The notes under the pieces are model-generated. The model made no database searches, was not told the origin of the DNA, and saw only the letters and a program-made list of their open reading frames with translations. 64,000 nucleotides of DNA from Alphaproteobacteria bacterium (GTDB taxonomy: Bacteria; Pseudomonadota; Alphaproteobacteria; Acetobacterales; Acetobacteraceae), in assembly GCA_017307285.1 (NCBI GenBank), contig JAFKFI010000069.1, positions 1 through 64,000 on the forward strand, read 5' to 3'. Below are positions 63,915-64,000 of this stretch, in pieces; position 1 is the stretch's first letter, and each line of letters begins with the position of its first letter. A program made the translations under genes and the position numbers.

Positions 63915-64000
63915 GGTTCATCCTCTTCCACAAAGGCAGCCAGGCGATCGAGCTGCTCGGACCAGAAGCGCTGATAGCGGTTCAACCACTCCACCGCCTG
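63824..64000 (-). CDS. ArsR family regulator, C-terminal part (truncated by window)
   Basis: The 58 visible codons start QAVEWLNRYQRFWSEQLDRL, the typical C-terminal helix of ArsR/SmtB-type winged-helix repressors paired with AHSA1 proteins. The reading frame then continues as PCPPSPASPSDAG and ends at a TAA at 63824-63826. The 5' part lies outside the window. The last 30 codons overlap the AHSA1 start in another frame. Confidence 0.7.
   Translation of the reverse strand, partial: QAVEWLNRYQRFWSEQLDRLAAFVEEDEPCPPSPASPSDAGSAPLPRKSSRRGPTRGR

Overview
The window reads as high-GC alphaproteobacterial chromosome, most likely Rhodospirillales and probably Acetobacteraceae. The evidence is the mnmE-mnmG-rsmG-parA-parB array with parS sites, the DUF3576-leuS-lptE-holA array, the rlmB / tRNA-Tyr / tRNA-Gly / tRNA-Trp / secE / nusG block, the third-position GC bias, and several PEP-CTERM proteins. 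No phage, transposase, CRISPR array or rRNA operon is visible. The parS pair and par genes suggest proximity to the replication origin. The taxonomic call is an inference.

Region 1 (1-10,700) is catabolic and accessory: a Tat-exported amino-acid-type binding protein, an acyl-CoA ligase translationally coupled to a MaoC-like hydratase, an envelope pair (a lipoprotein plus a membrane protein with a degenerate ExeA-like domain), a glycosyltransferase-like protein, a luciferase-like flavin oxidoreductase, an SDR and a nitroreductase.

Region 2 (10,700-27,800) holds a beta-helix protein, a D-2-hydroxyacid dehydrogenase, a coupled SsuABC-type transporter followed by MAPEG and GST genes, a duplicated-domain PEP-CTERM protein, an MBL hydrolase, a TDT/TehA-type transporter, a Rieske-SDR-acyltransferase run, an acyl-CoA-dehydrogenase-like flavoprotein and a TcuA/TcuB pair.

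Region 3 (27,800-43,500) is the nusG-secE and tRNA block. It lacks the rplK and tuf genes commonly found there. It is followed by rlmB, a hydratase, a DegP-type protease, tRNA-Thr, an SGNH hydrolase, a cueR/copA copper module, a ROK kinase, a MarR regulator, a NIPSNAP protein and a same-strand set of NRAMP-like transporter, small membrane protein and ChrA.

Region 4 (43,500-64,000) carries a major porin, YggS, Kup, the leuS-lptE-holA genes, the convergent parB-parA-rsmG-mnmG-mnmE-ferredoxin operon, a YyaL-type protein, and a terminal stress or detoxification operon (ArsR, AHSA1, VOC, DUF899, GST) cut by the window edge.

The least explained items are the pseudo-ATPase membrane protein with its lipoprotein (4058-5871), the NRAMP-like transporter with altered metal-site motifs and a hairpin over its ribosome binding site (41705-43097), an acyltransferase with no canonical start codon (22288-23403), the rearranged secE/nusG region, and a palindromic repeat family with three copies here.
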